NCBI GenBank assembly: GCA_023512835.1
Contig: CM042089.1
Coordinates: 51,235,004-51,299,003, forward strand
Reading direction: 5' to 3'
From: Taxillus chinensis
Taxonomy: Eukaryota > Streptophyta > Magnoliopsida > Santalales > Loranthaceae
Length of the DNA stretch: 64,000 bases
Shown here: positions 11,254-22,264 of the stretch, one piece after another
How the letters are laid out: the number at the start of each line of letters is the position of its first letter
Numbering within the stretch: position 1 is the first letter of the stretch
The notes under the pieces: generated by a model
Told to the model about the DNA's origin: nothing
Databases searched by the model: none
Seen by the model: only the letters and a program-made list of their open reading frames with translations
Translations under genes and position numbers: made by a program

Positions 11254-11460
11254 CCAAAGGGTTGTTCTTGCTGTGGACAACCGGGACATTGGAAAAGAGG
11301 GTGTAGTAGGAAGCAGTACGAGTGTCGCATCTGTGGAAAAGTAGGACATCTAAAGATAGTCTATTTTAGTAAACCAAGGCATAATGCTAGAGGACTGGCT
11401 CAACAAGCTAGGGATAAAGCAAAATCCAAGCCTTGCTTAGGGCCGAGAACTACCTAGTGA
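11254..11460 (+). pseudogene. Gag nucleocapsid remnant with two zinc knuckles
   Basis: The frame reads FPKGCSCCGQPGHWKRGC, a complete C-x2-C-x4-H-x4-C knuckle. A second knuckle, CRICGKVGHLKIVY, has its last Cys replaced by Tyr. A basic tail (QQARDKAKSKP) follows and the frame stops at 11458. Nucleocapsid knuckles bind retrotransposon RNA during packaging. Capsid sequence upstream is absent. The homologous region in copy 2 (33140-33250) is more decayed. Confidence 0.8.
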
Positions 11461-13244
11461 CGCCAGTAGGAGAGCATGGCAGAACTTTCCTTAGTCAAGG
11501 GTACGATTTTAATTCTCGTGTGTTAAGATTTCTGTTTTATTGGTGGTATCATGTCCCTTTAACGATAGTGATCTGTTGGAGTCTCGTACTGGCTTAGGTT
11601 GGGATGGGTGAACCTTTGATTGCTGAGTTTCTAGCAATTTAATTAAGCCACTTGTGCTAGAGGGGTATTCTCATTGGGAGGGCTCTTGAGCCACAGTTTT
11701 ATATTAGGTGAGGCTTAGAAGGTCGTTTGAGCTACCATTTCTAATGGACGTGGTTGGTGACCTAGTAGAGCATAAATAAGTAAAATGAATAAATAATTGT
11801 AAGACACCAAAAGAATAATAAATTACTAATAGTAATGGTAATAAATAATTATCGTAAAGAGTTTGATTGTTTTAAGGTGGTCTAAAGTGTTAATTATATC
11901 TTTATGTGGTAGTCAATTTTGGTACCCATGTGTAAGGAAAGTAATAAATATTATTGTGTTACCCCTAATACTCTAGTGTAAGTGAGATTACCTTTAAACT
12001 GGCTAGCCTAGAAAGCTTGAGGCATAAAGGCATAAATTAATGTCTTGTGGGTAATGTGTGACCCCACCGTGGCAAGCTACATAGTAGGGATGTTCTTTTG
12101 GTAACCTTTCCAAGTGTCAGGGTTGAGGGAAGAAATTGCCATTGGTATAACTCACTCCTTGAGTCATTGAGATCTAAATTGGTTGGCGAGAGTGGTATGT
12201 GATTTTAAGGTTCTTGTGGAGGTCTTGTGGAGACGGCTACAAATTCTCGGGTGGCCAAACGTTGACCATGTGTCATGCTTGTGGTGTGTGAAAGACCTTG
12301 AGTAATGTTCATAGGATATGTTGTGAAATAGTATGAGCATGTATAAAATGTCCAGTGTTCTAGAACTAAACTAACGGCTATGAGTGGGTTTCAAGGATCG
12401 TGCACGGTGCATCTAATCGGTAAAAAGAGGACCATTCCATTGGTTCGTGTCTTGTGGGGAATAGGCTTTACAGAGGGGAGAAGGTCTAACGCTGGTATGT
12501 TCTACTCTCCATGTGTTTTGTGTTTGTTTTACATTGTGGTTTATTTTATGTGACTTAGTTATTTTGTGTTTTGTTTCATATGTTTAAAATGTGGTATTGT
12601 GTTGTTGTATGTATTACATTTGTGGTGAAAGTATATAGCGGAGTTGCTACGTGTGGGTATTGTGGCATATATGCGTAGGGAAGGATGAGGTGTGGTATAT
12701 TGGCATATTAAATGTGGTGTAAGGATGAAGAAGAGTGTTATATGTGATGTTGTTTATGTTATTCCTTGTCTGGTGCGATGACCATTTAAGTTAAATATTA
12801 AAGTGTTGATACACTGGAAAAAGGGTTGTTTGATTCCCAGAGTTGAGTCAGTTGTAACAGTTTTTGCTTGGAAGGGGTATTAGTGCTACTCCTTGGGGGA
12901 GGGGTTTGTGTCAGGCAGATATCACAAGGGTGTATGTTTTAGAGCGGTGGTGGTAGGCAGATGACCTACATCTGTTCTCCTTGAAAACCTTTCATGTGTA
13001 GTATCACACAGTAAGTGAGATGGTTCACATCATCAAGGTGTTGGTGTGTTTGGGAGCTACGTGAAAGTCCCGAATCAGGAGTTTGCATGTCTCGTTTCCT
13101 ATGCCTACTCGGAGGAATTGCAGTGACCACATTAAGCTACGGCTAGAGCCTGAGTATGTCTTGGTCAATTTGAGTGTTTTGTTGGTATGTTGAGATAGAA
13201 CGCGATGGTTGTATGGGGGAGTTGGTGGGCCATGAGGTGGAGTA

Positions 13245-14335
13245 TGTCATTTGGGCCCTCCGGGGGGGGGTGGGTTTCCCTAAGAAGATCAAAAAAAGGG
13301 TTCTTTCCCCTCCCCCGGTTAAAGAAAATAAATGGAAGGAAAAGGATAAGGTCTCCCCTTGGTTTCCCTAGGTGCCCGGAAGAAAACGGAGGGGGCCTCG
13401 GTCAAGTCTCCCCCTTCCCGCCTCGTGGCGTGAGGTTCACAATCAACAAACAAAACAAACCACATCGCGTTCCACCACACAACACGGTCCGCCTCTTCGG
13501 TTTTAAGCCTCTGGCTGTTAACGCCTCTCGGAAAGTTTCCGCCTCTTGGCCATACCACATCAACACACCTGGTCCCACCACAACCTTGTGCCCCGCCAGC
13601 GCCACCCACCTTGAGAGCAACACACCACACCTAACCACAACCCACCGTCCAAACACGAATGGGCTTGCTCGCTTCACAGCTTTCTGCTGCGACAGAACAC
13701 ACCCTCCTCAATTCTAGGTCCCTTTGTTATAAATAAGTTCTGCCTACCCTGGCGGGAGGTTTGGAAGAACCCCTCCTCAAGCCAACAGCTTCCGGGGTTC
13801 CCGGACCACCCACGCAGACGCCCTGGGACCAGCCCCTCCCCCTTTCCTGAGAAACCCTACCAAACAGAGGGACCCCCCTTGCACACAACTCAACGACGTG
13901 GTAAGAACCCGGATAAAGCGAGTTTGATCACACAGCCACCTTGCCCCTTGCCAAATACTCGGGAATTTACAAGGGCCCTTGGAGAAGCCTTGAGACAAAA
14001 CCAAGGGAACCGCAAAAATGCCTCCATTTGCACGCCTTCCCCATTGGCGTCTAAATGCACCCAAACTTTACCCCAAGTCTCCTGCTCTTGAGGGCCGAGA
14101 AGAAAGCTTGACGGAAATGGGTGTCACGGCGCCCAATCTCATTTGGTGTGAGGCCTTTATTTGTTCTTGCCGCCTGTTGAGGCCTCTCTAGCAAAGTGAG
14201 CTCCAAGATCGCACCTACCGCAGCTTCTTCCTAGGTAAAACGCTACGCTGACACTGCACCTCTAAAGTCCCCTCTTGGGCTCTCTCTTCCTTAAACGGAC
14301 CAACATCCAAGGTGTTGTGTACTCCACACGGGTTA
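13245..14335 (-). repeat. Left (3') LTR of the C/G-rich element
   Basis: It starts TGTCA and ends near 14335 with CACACGGGTTAC, comparable to the TGTCACG start and GGGTCCTTACA end of clean reverse copies. Blocks such as CTTGAGACAAAACCAAGGGA (13990) and TTCCTAGGTAAAACGC (14228) are shared with the right LTR. The 5' third is badly scrambled. Ends are approximate. Confidence 0.5.
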
Positions 14336-17300
14336 CCAGTTTCTCCCTCCCCTCTTTTGCCTGAAAATGACATACGAGAAAACAACACAAGCTACCCTTT
14401 GCCCCGGCTACACACCCAATGGGTTACACCACAGCAGGCCTAATTATATCCTAACCCAGTGCACAAACACGGTCCCGCAACCTCCCAAGGCCTCAAAAAG
14501 AACACAGTTTAAAAGAAACAAATCCAAGAAACAAGAAAACACATCACAGAAAAACCCCTCCTGCCCCCCCACAAGGTTGCCTCGAACAAGTCCGTGCGTT
14601 CGCTCACGGACTCCGTCCCTGTCTCCTCCTCACCACGGTGCTCCGCACGCAACCAAAGAATAGCACGACCACGCAAAGCTTCTCTCGCCGTCGAGGACGA
14701 ATAGGGCCCAGGACTGCTCCCGTCCAACGTTCCCCAATCATCACGTGAGTGGGGTCGTGATTCCGACCGGACACGAAACACGTTGTGCCTCGCTCCCGCG
14801 GTGGACGCTCCGTGGCCCGAGCCCTACACGTCGTCTAAGACCAAACCGCGGAGTGCTTCCTCGCCCCGTCGTGTCCCCTAGAGCACGAAGGACACATGTC
14901 CCAACCCAAGGTGGTGTATCCGCTAGATTCGCTCCGAGCGCCACAACGCCGACGAATAACTTGACCTTTGGGTTGAACCAACCGGTCCCAAGAGAGGCTC
15001 CCCCCTCGTCCAGGGACACGGCCGCCTCCGCTCAAAGAGCCTCCCTGGGCCCGTTGGCAACCCCCAAAGGAAGGGTGCCCCCTGCAGCCCTCCTGCCCCT
15101 GGTCTGTTCGTCCGCGCCGCCTTTGTGAAAGGCCTCGATGGCTTGTCCCCAGCCTCCGCCCTGCCTTCCCTCTCCCGTTGAGACAACCGTGTGCCAGCTC
15201 TCTTCTGACTCATCCCGTCCCGCTGACAAAAGGCCCTTAGTCGTCCCCCCCATCTTCTTTCCGCCTTTAGCCATCCAACCTCTTGCCCCTTCCGCTTGGC
15301 AGCCCGCGGCGGCCCTCCCGGACAGTGAGGCACCGCAACAAAGCCCATCGCTTTCCCGGCCACCAAAGTCCCGCTGACTCTTCTACCCCGGCTTAGAAAC
15401 TCCCTCCTCCCCCGAGGGGCCAACCCCGCCCAAACACCTGCTCGGACCCCGTCGCCCCGTAGCCCCCCCCTCACGGCACAGAACCCCCTCAATCCCCTGT
15501 CCCTCCCGACGGTCAACCGCACTACCACCAAAACTTTCCCACCCCAAAGGCGAAGTGCCCGCCCTGCTCCCTCTCTCCCTCTTTCCCTTTGCTCAATTTC
15601 TGCCCGTAAAGAAAACAAAGGTCTAAAACCCACCCTCTCCTGCCCAATAGTCCTTGGAAGATAAGGTCTTGGATGAGAACACCACAAACTTTTCTCCCAA
15701 GAGGTCCACCTTGGGGGACCCGCTAACCAAGCATGAGTAGGAAGCCTGGGCGCCTGACCCTAAGCTACCCCTGCCCCGCAAGCACCCCCCAACCACCCCG
15801 GAGACCACCCAGGAATCCTCCCTAGGCACCTCAACACAGGGGTCAAACGGGTTTTAGAGCTAAGCCGCCGCCTGCCATAACGCCCTTCGTCGGGGGGGGG
15901 GGGGGGGGGAACGGGGGGGCCGCTTAGGGGGGCCCAAAAGGGGAAAACCTCTCAAAACGACGTAGCCCCCAACCAAGAACTACGGATCCCGTTTGCCGGC
16001 CCTGCCACGGCCTCTCTTGGGGGTCCCCCACCCTACACCCTGGCAAATACCCCGCCCAAAACTCCCTAATGAACACTCCTCAGTTTTGCAACACTTTCAG
16101 TGCTCCACTGTTCCCCTCTTGGTACACCAAGAATCGTCGATAAACACCACCACGAACGTCTGGTGGAGAAGACCGTCAAGCAGAACACGCTGAGCCCGAA
16201 GCTCCTACCCCTCTGCCTCCGGAGGTCTTAGGTCCCCCCCCCCAACCCCTCTTAAACCCGCCCTTGTAACATCCCGAGGAATCTGTCTTCCCTTCTAGTG
16301 GAGTCCCCCTCTTAGAAAGCAGGAGCACCCCAGTACTGTCGTACCCCGCCCCCCCCTCGTGCCTCGCCCCCAACTCCGGCCCTACGCTAATGGACCCGCC
16401 CTACCAACTCAGGTGAACTCCCCCCTCTTGTGGCCTCGGTCAGGGGGACGGGGGGCCCTCTTTCCACCACCCTCCTCAAAGGTCGGTGGCGCAACCTGGG
16501 AATGGCCCCCGGCCACACCGCCGGCCCGACTCGCCAACCCCCCCCGGGCAAAGGTCCCCGCGGTCACGTCACCGCCGTTTGGCTAAGTCTCAAGATGCAA
16601 CGTCAAAGTCCAGCAAACTCCCTCCACTCCTATGGTACCGCCCTCGCCGTTTCTCCCAACTCCCCTAGGCCTCGCGGCCCCGTCCCCGCCGTACAAGCTA
16701 ACAAACAACAGAGCCCCGTATGAAAGAAGTATGACGGAGATCAAGAGGGCCTCTAACCACCGATGGTCGCTCCCCCTCCCGTGGGGGTGGTACTCCCCGG
16801 GTGGATGTGCCTGAACACCTCCCTGGCCCTGCCGGTGGCTGGGGGAGGGGTCGCTGGGCTTGTTGGGGGGGTCGGGTCACTGATCGCTGGCGCCTCTTGG
16901 TGCACGGCTGCATCCCCTCCGCTGGAGCGGCCCCTTTCCGTGCCCCCGCAACCCGCGCAACCCTCTGTTGCCTTTTGGCCTCCTTTAGACCCGCTCTCCA
17001 CGTTTGACTCCGATGGACCCCTGTCTTCGCGCCAAGGTGAACCTCCCGGGGTCCGTGACCCCCAAAAGAACTCTATCCCTCTCCTCCGTCTTGCCTCTTG
17101 GACCCGCATCTCGTGGCCCTTGGGCCGTGGGCCTCCCTCTCCGCCTCTCCGCCTTTGGGGTTGCACGCCGCGGGGGAGGGCCCCGGCGAGATCGCCACCC
17201 TCCCCTGGGTGGCCCGAGACCCAGGTGAACTTTGGCCTTCGTCCTCCTTCTGCCTCGGGGGGGGGGGGGGGTTTGGGAACTCCGCCTCTGCGCGTCTCGT

Positions 17301-17753
17301 GGTGGAAAATTATTCTCTTTCTCGCCATTCCTTCTTGGATTGGAAGAGTGTAAATTCCTCCCATGGGCGCCGGCCCCCGCCTCCACCACCCAGGCCCCCT
17401 GCGCGGCGCCTTTCCCCTCCTGGGGAGAGGGAAACTGCTCCGCCTCACTCGTGCTACCAAGGATCTTCCCCCTGGAGGGTTCCTTTAGCCGTTCCTGCAC
17501 GGGTGTACACCACCCCCTGCTCAGGGCCTCCGTGGTGGTGTGGCCCCTGCCTAGGCCTCCTCCCGATCTTGCCGGTCCTCCTGCTCTGACCTCCTCGGAT
17601 GCCTTCTTAGTGCGAGAACGCTGCCCTCCAACGATTGGTCCCGCACCGCCCTTGGGCGATGACCATCGGGGAGCCGGGGCCGGACGCACGTGTCCTCTTG
17701 GCTTCTTCTACTGAAGTAAGATGACAAACGCGGGCGTTTGACACTAACAAATT
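14336..17753 (-). other. Internal region of the C/G-rich element
   Basis: A 3.4-kb stretch very rich in C and G with long homopolymers. Overlapping open frames in all registers simply reflect the low A/T content and thus few stop codons. I recognise no retroviral motif. Near 17733-17750 the plus strand resembles a garbled reverse complement of the family A primer site and LTR end (a GTTTGACAC word followed by TTGACACCC), which supports minus orientation. Confidence 0.4.
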
Positions 17754-19328
17754 GACACCCACCCCTATCTTCCTAAACGACATACACACAACAGCATCAC
17801 CTTTCACGTTTAAGACACTGCCAACAAATCGAGTGCCATTTCTTAACGTGATCTTATCCACGGGGGAGGGGGGGGGGGGGTTTAAAAGGAAAGCAACTAG
17901 TGCCCTAAGCCAGCAGCAAACCTACACAAGAGACACCCTGACCCTAGGCCAAAGAGGACCAGGTCGCGCCCTCCGGCTCCCCAAGGCTAGAACCAGCCGC
18001 CCCTCCCTGGCCACCGCTCGACCGCGCCCTTCCAACCCAGACCCCGGCCCCTTCCCCACGAGGGCAAAGAACAAACCAAATCATCAAACACCCAACCCTT
18101 AAGAAAGAATCAAAATTCCAAACCAACAAGGTCTTCCCCCCCCCCTCTCCCCTAAAACCATAAAGGAAGAGAAAGGATAACTCCACCTTGTTACCACCTA
18201 CGCCCGTAAGCCCCGGAAACAAGCAAACACAAAAAAAGGGGTGAGCAACCCCCTCGGGGGACAGTCTCCCACCCTTCCGCTCCTAACGGCCGTGCTGGCC
18301 AGTGGTGACGGTTACAACAACCACAACAATAACAAACCACTCGGCATATCCACACACAACACAAGGTTTAACCCCTTGCCGTTTAACCGCCTCTTCGCAA
18401 GTAACCGCCTCGGAAAGTTTTCCGCCTTTGGCCGTACCACAAGACACTGGCCCAGCCCACCAACACTGGGGCCGCCAGCGCCAACCCACCTTCGTAGAAG
18501 CAAACACACGACACACCAAACCACAAACCACCGGTATTACCACACGATGGCTTGCTCGCTTATTCACATTTCACAACACATAGCTACCCGAACCACCAAC
18601 AGCCGGCCACATTCATAGAGGCCCCTTTGACATAAAATAATAAAGAATCCAATCCCCTGACCCAGACGAGATTTAAAACAACCCCCCTCAAGGAAAGCGA
18701 CAACACCGTCCGTCCCGCCGACGCTTCACCCCACCGACCACCCACGCAAGACGCCCTGGAACCAGAGCCCCCTCCCCCTTTCCCTCCGCGTGGGGGGGGG
18801 GGGGGGGAAAGCGAAAACCTGGAAAACAGGGGGCCCCCCTGACAACACACACAAACGCGTAGTTGATTAGGATCCCGGACAAAACGACGAGTTGATCACA
18901 CAGCCACCTCCGCCCCTTGCCAACTGTTACAGGTCCTTTGGAGAAAGCTAGAAGACAAAACCAAGGGAACAGCAAAAAGCGGCCTTGCAGCCCCCCTGGG
19001 GCCCAGCCCCAACTTACCCCAAGTCTCCTTGCATCTTGTGGGCCTGGAAGGGAAAATGCTGCCGTGAAGGGTGACACGGAGCCCAAAGCTCAAATTGGGG
19101 ATGAGGACCCATTAAGAAACTTTTGTTCTTGCCGCCTGTTTGAGGCCTCTCTAGGTCAAAGTGAGCTCCAAGATCAGCCAAACGACTTAAAGGTGTAACG
19201 CATAGCATCTTCCTAGGGCAAAGCGCTATCGCTTGACACTGCACCTCCAAAAGCCCCTCTTGGGCTCATCTCTACCTTAAACCTTACCAACATCCAAGGT
19301 TTGTGGTTACCCTTACACACGGGTTACA
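17754..19328 (-). repeat. Right (5') LTR of the C/G-rich element
   Basis: Shares successive blocks with the clean reverse LTR: CACCTACGCCCGTAAGCCCC near 18196, GGGGTGAGCAACC (18239), an AACCGCCTCTTC minisatellite word, GGTCCTTTGGAGAAAGC (18932) and CAAGTCTCCTTGCATC (19020). It ends near 19328 with GGGTTACA. Numerous small gaps relative to clean copies. Boundaries are approximate. Confidence 0.5.
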
Positions 19329-21339
19329 CACTCATTCCATGGAGGCAAAGGATTCCCTTGTGACCTGTGAGTGGTGACACAGAAGTATCAATTGTCTTGT
19401 TGTAGGCAGGAGGATTTTCCCAGTCGGAGAGAGAGTTGTGTTATTTATACTTACCCAACGTCAGAGGATAAGTCACACTTTATTGTGTATGGTGTCTGCC
19501 GACTCGGTAAGGTGTTATGTCTTGGGCTTTTATGAAAGCATCAGTTAGTGTGAAGGCTGTGTGGGATCTTGGTGGATTCTTATTTGACTGTGATCAAGGA
19601 TGCTAGTACGAAGTGTCTAGGAGGTGTTATTTGTGTGGCGTTCTGGTTCATGGAATTCTTTAGTAGATTCTCAAAGTCGGTGATAGGTGATAGCCCGATG
19701 GTGGATCTTGTTGTGGTTGTGTATGGTATTGAATTTGTTATTTTAAGTTAATCCTTGGACTTCGTTGGGCGTCACATTGACTATGACCGAATGGTTGAGG
19801 GCAAACTCCATCCTAGTATAGTTGTGTCCTGGATTATAAGTCCTCTTGAGTGACCATTGGTGTTAGTTGGGCTCCAATGTTCCTTGGTTAAGGATGTGTC
19901 CCTTGGATCCCCAAGCATGTTTTGCATTAGAGCGAGGCAGTTTTAGCAGTGATGATGGTGCTGCTGTGGTGCTCTCCCTAAGTGGGAATGTGATTATGGT
20001 TCGCATAATGCTCTTCTCCTATTTGTTTGTGGTTCCATGTTACCTCATTGTGCTTGCTGTCAAGGTGAGATCTACATATGGGGTGTGGCTGCGTTGTAAA
20101 TTGTTGGTGTTCATTGACATCAAATCTTAGTGGTGGGTTATTGTTGGGTATTTTAAATTATGGAGTGTTGGTCCTATTGTGACGCGAGTAGGCATCTATA
20201 GTAGAGTACCCCGCTATGTCAATGCAGTGACTTCTCATTCCATCGTATGAATTCTAACGAATGCATGCTTCACACGTAGGCTGATAGTGTTGGCCTTGTT
20301 TGGTTGTCGGGGTCTTAGTGAATCTATGGGAGGTTTCTCGACCTCACTGTTGTCAGACTTGCTCCCATGAGTTGTTGTCAGTGTGCTAATTGGCCAAGCT
20401 CTAGTTCTTGATATGCTCATGAGTGTTACATTAGTATTGGATAAATGGAGGTACTCATTTGGCAATTACTACCAAAGTTTGTAATGATTAATGTATTATG
20501 TATTGCTTTGATCTCATGGTGGTATTTGCTATTTGGCTTCTCTTTTCGAGGACGAAATGTCCAAAGGTGGGACGGATGTGAGGAAACTCCCAATAGATGA
20601 GTTTGTATGGTGTTGGCGAATGGGCAGTGGAACGTTTAAGTTTCATTTTTCTGGAGGGGTTATTTGTGGTGTTCTTCCTTGTAGTAGTGTTTGTGCTGTG
20701 AGTTGGTTTGTGACCTACCTATGTACGTGTTGGGGATGGGAATATCTGTCTCACACTGTCGTGACATGTGAATACTTGTGAAATATGTGTTAGGAGAGGA
20801 GGACATGGGTTGTTTATGAGATTAGAATATTTGTTTCCCTATTGTGTTGTGTTATATTGGGTTTGTGGGTACGTGCCTTCATGTGTGTTGTTGTGTGATA
20901 TCTTCAGTCACGGGTATGTGAATGGTTGTGGGCGATGTGGATTCGTATATGCATTTTGGAAGGTGTGTTGTCTTTTCAAGGACAAAACTCCTTGCGGAGG
21001 AGACATGGGACCATGAATCCATGATGCGTGAGTAGCACCCAGAGTTGTTTGAGGACGAACAATCTTGAGGGTGGGAGGTGGCTTTTGGCCAAGTGTTAGT
21101 GATGCGGTTTTATGTTGTGTATTGTCCTTTTTAGACATTAACTTGTATTTGAGATGTGTATTTGATGCGGATCTGTGTTATATGCATTGTGGTGGTGCTC
21201 TATTTCGTTTGTGGACGTATGCCCTGTTATGTGTTGTGTGTTGTGTATGATCCATTTGTGTTGTGGCCTACGGTTTTGCCTAATGGGATGCATGTGTTTA
21301 TTATTCCTTGTGGTTCTAGTGGCATGTTGTTTCTTTTCG

Positions 21340-21367
21340 AGGATGAAAAGTCTTAAGGGGGAGAGGA
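21340..21367 (+). promoter_or_regulatory. Polypurine tract of family A copy 1
   Basis: CGAGGATGAAAAGTCTTAAG followed by GGGGAGAGGA lies directly before the 3' LTR. The GAGGA(C/T)GAAA...AAGGGGG arrangement is the usual plus-strand priming site of Tekay/Del-type chromoviruses, which suggests this relationship. Confidence 0.8.
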
Positions 21368-21536
21368 TGTAATGACCCGTGTTTTGGAATGGGAGGAGTT
21401 AGTCACAATTATGCCTTTTAAGTGGCAATTGTCAGGTTTTTGGGAGTTTTCTTTCCACACACATTGGCTAGATCACTTTGTATATAGATGAGCAAGCATA
21501 AGGCAAAAGATGAGCTTAAGAGGGAGCATATAGAGG

Positions 21537-21567
21537 TTGCACGTGACAATGACTTTGTCACGTGCAA
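21537..21567. repeat. G-box hairpin in LTR U3
   Basis: Perfect 13-nt arms TTGCACGTGACAA / TTGTCACGTGCAA with a 5-nt loop. A weaker second dyad of the same type is at about 21641-21668. Confidence 0.85.
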
Positions 21568-21791
21568 TGATGTTTTTGCATAGGAACCTTCCAGACTTAG
21601 TTCTAAAGCTTGTGGCAAAATCCTAGTACATTTGGAGCTTGCACATGACAATGGCCTTTGTCACGTGTAGGCATGTTTTTGCACTATCTTCTTCATTTTG
21701 TTATGTTGATGATCTTTTCCTAAAGGACCATGTTCGAATTATGGGTATTTTGTTCTGTGTGGAAGCGGAGAGGTTAATACATGTTTCATTT

Positions 21792-21976
21792 ATCAAAACT
21801 ACATTGTTTTGATACCGTGTTTCATTTATCAAAACTACGTCATTTTGATGTTGGGCTTCAATTATCAAAACTACGTCGTTTTGATGCTAGGCTTTAATTA
21901 TCAAAACTATGTCGTTTTGATGATGGGTTTCACTTATCAAAACTACATCGTTTTGATAAGTGAGGTGTCTATATAA
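21792..21976 (+). promoter_or_regulatory. Five-copy ACGT dyad array upstream of TATA box
   Basis: Near-palindromes built on AAAACTACGTCGTTTT start at 21792, 21828, 21864, 21900 and 21936, exactly 36 bp apart. Three of the five carry 1-2 substitutions in the core. The TATA box CTATATAA follows at 21969-21976. The regular phasing and position next to the TATA box suggest an enhancer array; ACGT cores are typical of bZIP binding sites. Confidence 0.75.
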
Positions 21977-22224
21977 GGAGGAGGAACTCTCTTTGTTTTA
22001 GGTTTAGGGTTTTTGTTGTCAGCCACCACAGCTGTCGTAGAGGGAAAAAGAGAGAGAGTTCCTGATCGTTGTTGCTAGGGTGACTCGCGTGGGTGGACGA
22101 CGTCTATTGTGGGAGTAAGAGCAAGGAGAATCTTCCTGAGGTAGGGATTCTATCCTTTCTTGAACCCAATTCCAGGGTTAAGGCCTGTGGTAGATGTTTT
22201 GGCAGATTGTTCATGTTTATTAAT

Positions 22225-22226
<2 letters not shown>

Positions 22227-22262
<36 letters not shown>
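22227..22262. repeat. (TA)n microsatellite
   Basis: Pure TA dinucleotide run of about 36 bp in the LTR leader. Confidence 0.97.

Positions 22263-22264
<2 letters not shown>

Larger units (their letters stand above)
13245..19328 (-). mobile_element. C/G-rich, homopolymer-laden family A-like element, reverse orientation
   Basis: The insertion lies between blocks that adjoin in copy 2 (near 36570). Both ends can be matched in pieces to the reverse family A LTR at 49888-51666, for example GCAAACACAAA...GGGGTGAGCAACC near 18220 and AACCGCCTCTTC near 18385, so it is an LTR-internal-LTR unit on the minus strand. Matching stretches are broken by dozens of small deletions and by G or C runs of 9-18 nt (13263, 15892-15909, 17257-17271, 17868-17880, 18791). 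Composition is unlike all neighbouring DNA. Either the consensus is badly corrected here or this is a diverged GC-biased element. Its predicted ORFs overlap on both strands and are not trusted. Confidence 0.6.
11243..21367 (+). mobile_element. Family A element, copy 1: internal region (non-autonomous)
   Basis: This is the internal part of a family A retrotransposon whose 5' LTR and 5' internal part are missing; the junction with the 132-bp array is at about 11243. Except for a gag zinc-knuckle remnant at its left end it is non-coding. It matches copy 2 (33120-37990) block by block: 11509-13244 corresponds to 33388-33415 plus 34829-36570, and 19340-21080 corresponds to 36571-37990. The 6.1-kb C/G-rich element at 13245-19328 interrupts it. 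It ends with a polypurine tract and a 3' LTR. No RT, RNase H or integrase motif is visible in any frame, so it would depend on proteins supplied in trans. Confidence 0.75.

Noticed and set aside
14923..17689. Long open frames on both strands (for example 14923-15687 minus, 16763-17353 plus, 16985-17689 minus) as candidate genes.
   Set aside because: They overlap in several registers in C/G-rich, homopolymer-filled sequence where stops are rare; composition is Pro/Gly/Arg-rich with no domain, and the block is probably poorly resolved.
21792..21957. Five palindromic repeats at 36-bp spacing resembling a CRISPR array.
   Set aside because: Plant LTR promoter context, spacers are near-identical rather than unique, and the same repeat occurs in pairs in other LTRs.
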